A stretch of 7,745 nt of DNA from Lactobacillus sp. (GTDB taxonomy: Bacteria > Bacillota > Bacilli > Lactobacillales > Lactobacillaceae). Each line of letters starts with the position of its first letter. Within the stretch, counting starts at the first letter, position 1. The translations under genes were made by a program, and so were the position numbers. Location: contig DMZB01000305.1 of the NCBI GenBank assembly GCA_003482405.1, forward strand, positions 1-7,745, in the 5' to 3' direction. The notes beneath the pieces were generated by a model that saw only the letters and a program-made list of their open reading frames with translations, ran no database searches and was not told where the DNA came from. Of this stretch, positions 7,109 to 7,745 are shown in pieces.

Positions 7109-7137
7109 TAGACACAGCTTAAAATACGTGATAACTT
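7109..7137 (+). promoter_or_regulatory. Possible promoter of a short plus-strand transcript
   Basis: TAGACA (7109-7114) and TAACTT (7132-7137) are 17 bases apart, with TG one base before the -10 (extended type). A second option is TTGTCA at 7056-7061 with TATTCT at 7081-7086 (19 bases). The surroundings are very AT-rich. A start near 7144 would give a transcript of about 125 bases ending at the next terminator. Confidence 0.35.
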
Positions 7138-7143
7138 TAAATT

Positions 7144-7270
7144 ACCATTTATTTACTTCCTCTTCCAAGGGCGTTCACCCCAATGACACCTTGGAACGGT
7201 ACATCGTTGATTTGGTGTTCCTAACCTAAATGGCCCTTAAAGGGAACCGATGCCCGTCGGTTCCTTTTTT
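7144..7270 (+). ncRNA. Candidate small RNA or orphan attenuator leader
   Basis: Three elements compete. TTCCAAGG (7163-7170) pairs perfectly with CCTTGGAA (7189-7196). GGAAC (7193-7197) can instead pair with GTTCC (7217-7221). That GTTCC can also pair with GGAAC at 7243-7247, which is the 5' arm of the terminator. This is terminator/antiterminator logic, but the only gene after it is on the other strand. I recognise no riboswitch class and no T-box sequence (TGGNACCGCG). It may be a stand-alone small RNA or a leader that lost its gene. Confidence 0.4.
7243..7270 (+). terminator. Strong plus-strand intrinsic terminator with no plus-strand gene before it
   Basis: GGAACCGA (7243-7250) pairs with TCGGTTCC (7257-7264) around a 6-base loop, followed by six T. 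On the minus strand the hairpin begins 14 bases after the stop of the small gene, but its tail is only CTTTAAGG. The main direction is therefore plus, with at most weak two-way use. Confidence 0.85.
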
Positions 7271-7277
7271 GGTGCCA

Positions 7278-7613
7278 TTAACCAACTTGATTTTCACTTA
7301 AAATGGCATCGACCGTTTTTTGCATCTCAGGCGTTTTTTGCCATTCTTCCCAGTGATCCATATCCCAGCCTTGCATCAGAAAATGATGATTAATGTAATC
7401 TTCATACTTGATCACGTTCGCAGATTCAGGGATATTCAATTTTAGGATGCGAACCTCTTTAATAAACTTTTTTTCAGCGGCAAATTCAGCACGACCATTG
7501 TGTACCATGTTGCCAATTTCCATGTATTTAGAACCGTCATTTCTGGTGATCTCTTCAATCATATCTAGTGATTCATGTCCAGCTTGTTCTAATGGTGTTG
7601 GTTCCTCTGCCAT
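7278..7613 (-). CDS. Small acidic protein of unknown function
   Basis: This 111-residue protein matches no family I recognise. It is strongly acidic (22 Asp/Glu against 11 Lys/Arg) and has no signal peptide or membrane segment, so it is probably cytoplasmic. The middle (about 29-58) looks helical and charged, and the second half is rich in aromatics and histidine (YEDYINHHFLMQGWDMDHWEEW, about 70-91). There is no cysteine. The start is supported by AAGGAG on the minus strand (plus 7624-7629), ten bases before ATG. A GATAAT -10 without a good -35 lies further upstream. It is divergent from whatever follows on the plus strand and convergent with nagB, ending 8 bases from the plus-strand terminator. 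The good ribosome binding site, complete frame and ordinary composition argue that it is a real gene; function cannot be inferred from this context. Confidence 0.75.
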   Translation of the reverse strand: MAEEPTPLEQAGHESLDMIEEITRNDGSKYMEIGNMVHNGRAEFAAEKKFIKEVRILKLNIPESANVIKYEDYINHHFLMQGWDMDHWEEWQKTPEMQKTVDAILSENQVG

Positions 7614-7695
7614 TGTTAATCGTCTCCTTTTTTTCTCATTGCCCGTCCATTATCTCATGAAATTTATTTAAATGACTGAAAAATGTTGTAAACAC

Positions 7696-7722
7696 AAAAA
7701 AACCACCATCTTGCGACGGTGG
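7696..7722 (-). terminator. Minus-strand terminator of a gene right of the window
   Basis: On the minus strand CCACCGTC pairs with GATGGTGG (one G-T pair) around a GCAA tetraloop, followed by seven T (plus 7696-7702 is A7). It faces the small minus-strand gene, so a minus-strand gene should end just beyond 7722. Nothing recognisable is coded in 7723-7745. The hairpin separates that unit from the small gene, which therefore needs its own promoter in 7640-7695. Confidence 0.85.
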
Positions 7723-7745
7723 CCGGCATAAGAGAGAAAGAGAAT

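Noticed and set aside
7408..7671. 87-codon plus-strand frame opposite the small minus-strand gene
   Set aside because: It is antisense to a frame that has a better start and ribosome binding site, and it runs past that gene's start into its leader. It is probably a shadow.

Overview
The window looks like a chromosomal stretch from a member of the Lactobacillaceae (Firmicutes, moderate GC). The evidence is gene order, strong AGGAGG-type ribosome binding sites, Gram-positive versions of every recognised enzyme, and a GntR/NagR-type operator before amino-sugar genes. It is not a mobile or defence region. Most of it is the housekeeping cell-wall precursor and second-messenger locus cdaA-cdaR-glmM, followed on the same strand by glmS and nagB.

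Layout. Bases 43-3454 hold the cdaA-cdaR-glmM operon: the membrane diadenylate cyclase, its extracytoplasmic regulator and phosphoglucosamine mutase. It ends in an 18-bp hairpin. Bases 3455-3713 are the glmS leader, with a probable promoter and a palindromic operator but no sign of a glmS ribozyme. glmS (3714-5531) ends in a strong terminator. Bases 5617-6194 carry no convincing gene but are packed with long complementary segments, including a gap-free 39-nt imperfect inverted repeat whose arms lie 335 nt apart. I read this as a candidate large structured RNA or an inverted-repeat element of unknown identity. nagB (6257-6970) follows, with an extended -10 promoter overlapped by a second copy of the glmS operator (14 of 16 bases identical), and then a terminator. 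Bases 7038-7277 hold a probable short plus-strand transcript with attenuator-like pairing and a clear terminator, but no plus-strand gene after it. Bases 7278-7613 encode a small acidic protein of unknown function on the minus strand. A minus-strand terminator at 7696-7722 marks the end of a gene lying to the right of the window.

How it works together. GlmS makes glucosamine-6-phosphate from fructose-6-phosphate and glutamine, GlmM converts it to glucosamine-1-phosphate for UDP-GlcNAc and peptidoglycan, and NagB runs the opposite way, returning glucosamine-6-phosphate to glycolysis. The shared operator suggests that one amino-sugar-responsive repressor balances synthesis and breakdown. CdaA and CdaR tie c-di-AMP signalling to the same wall-precursor operon. 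The most interesting part is the unexplained structured region between glmS and nagB.
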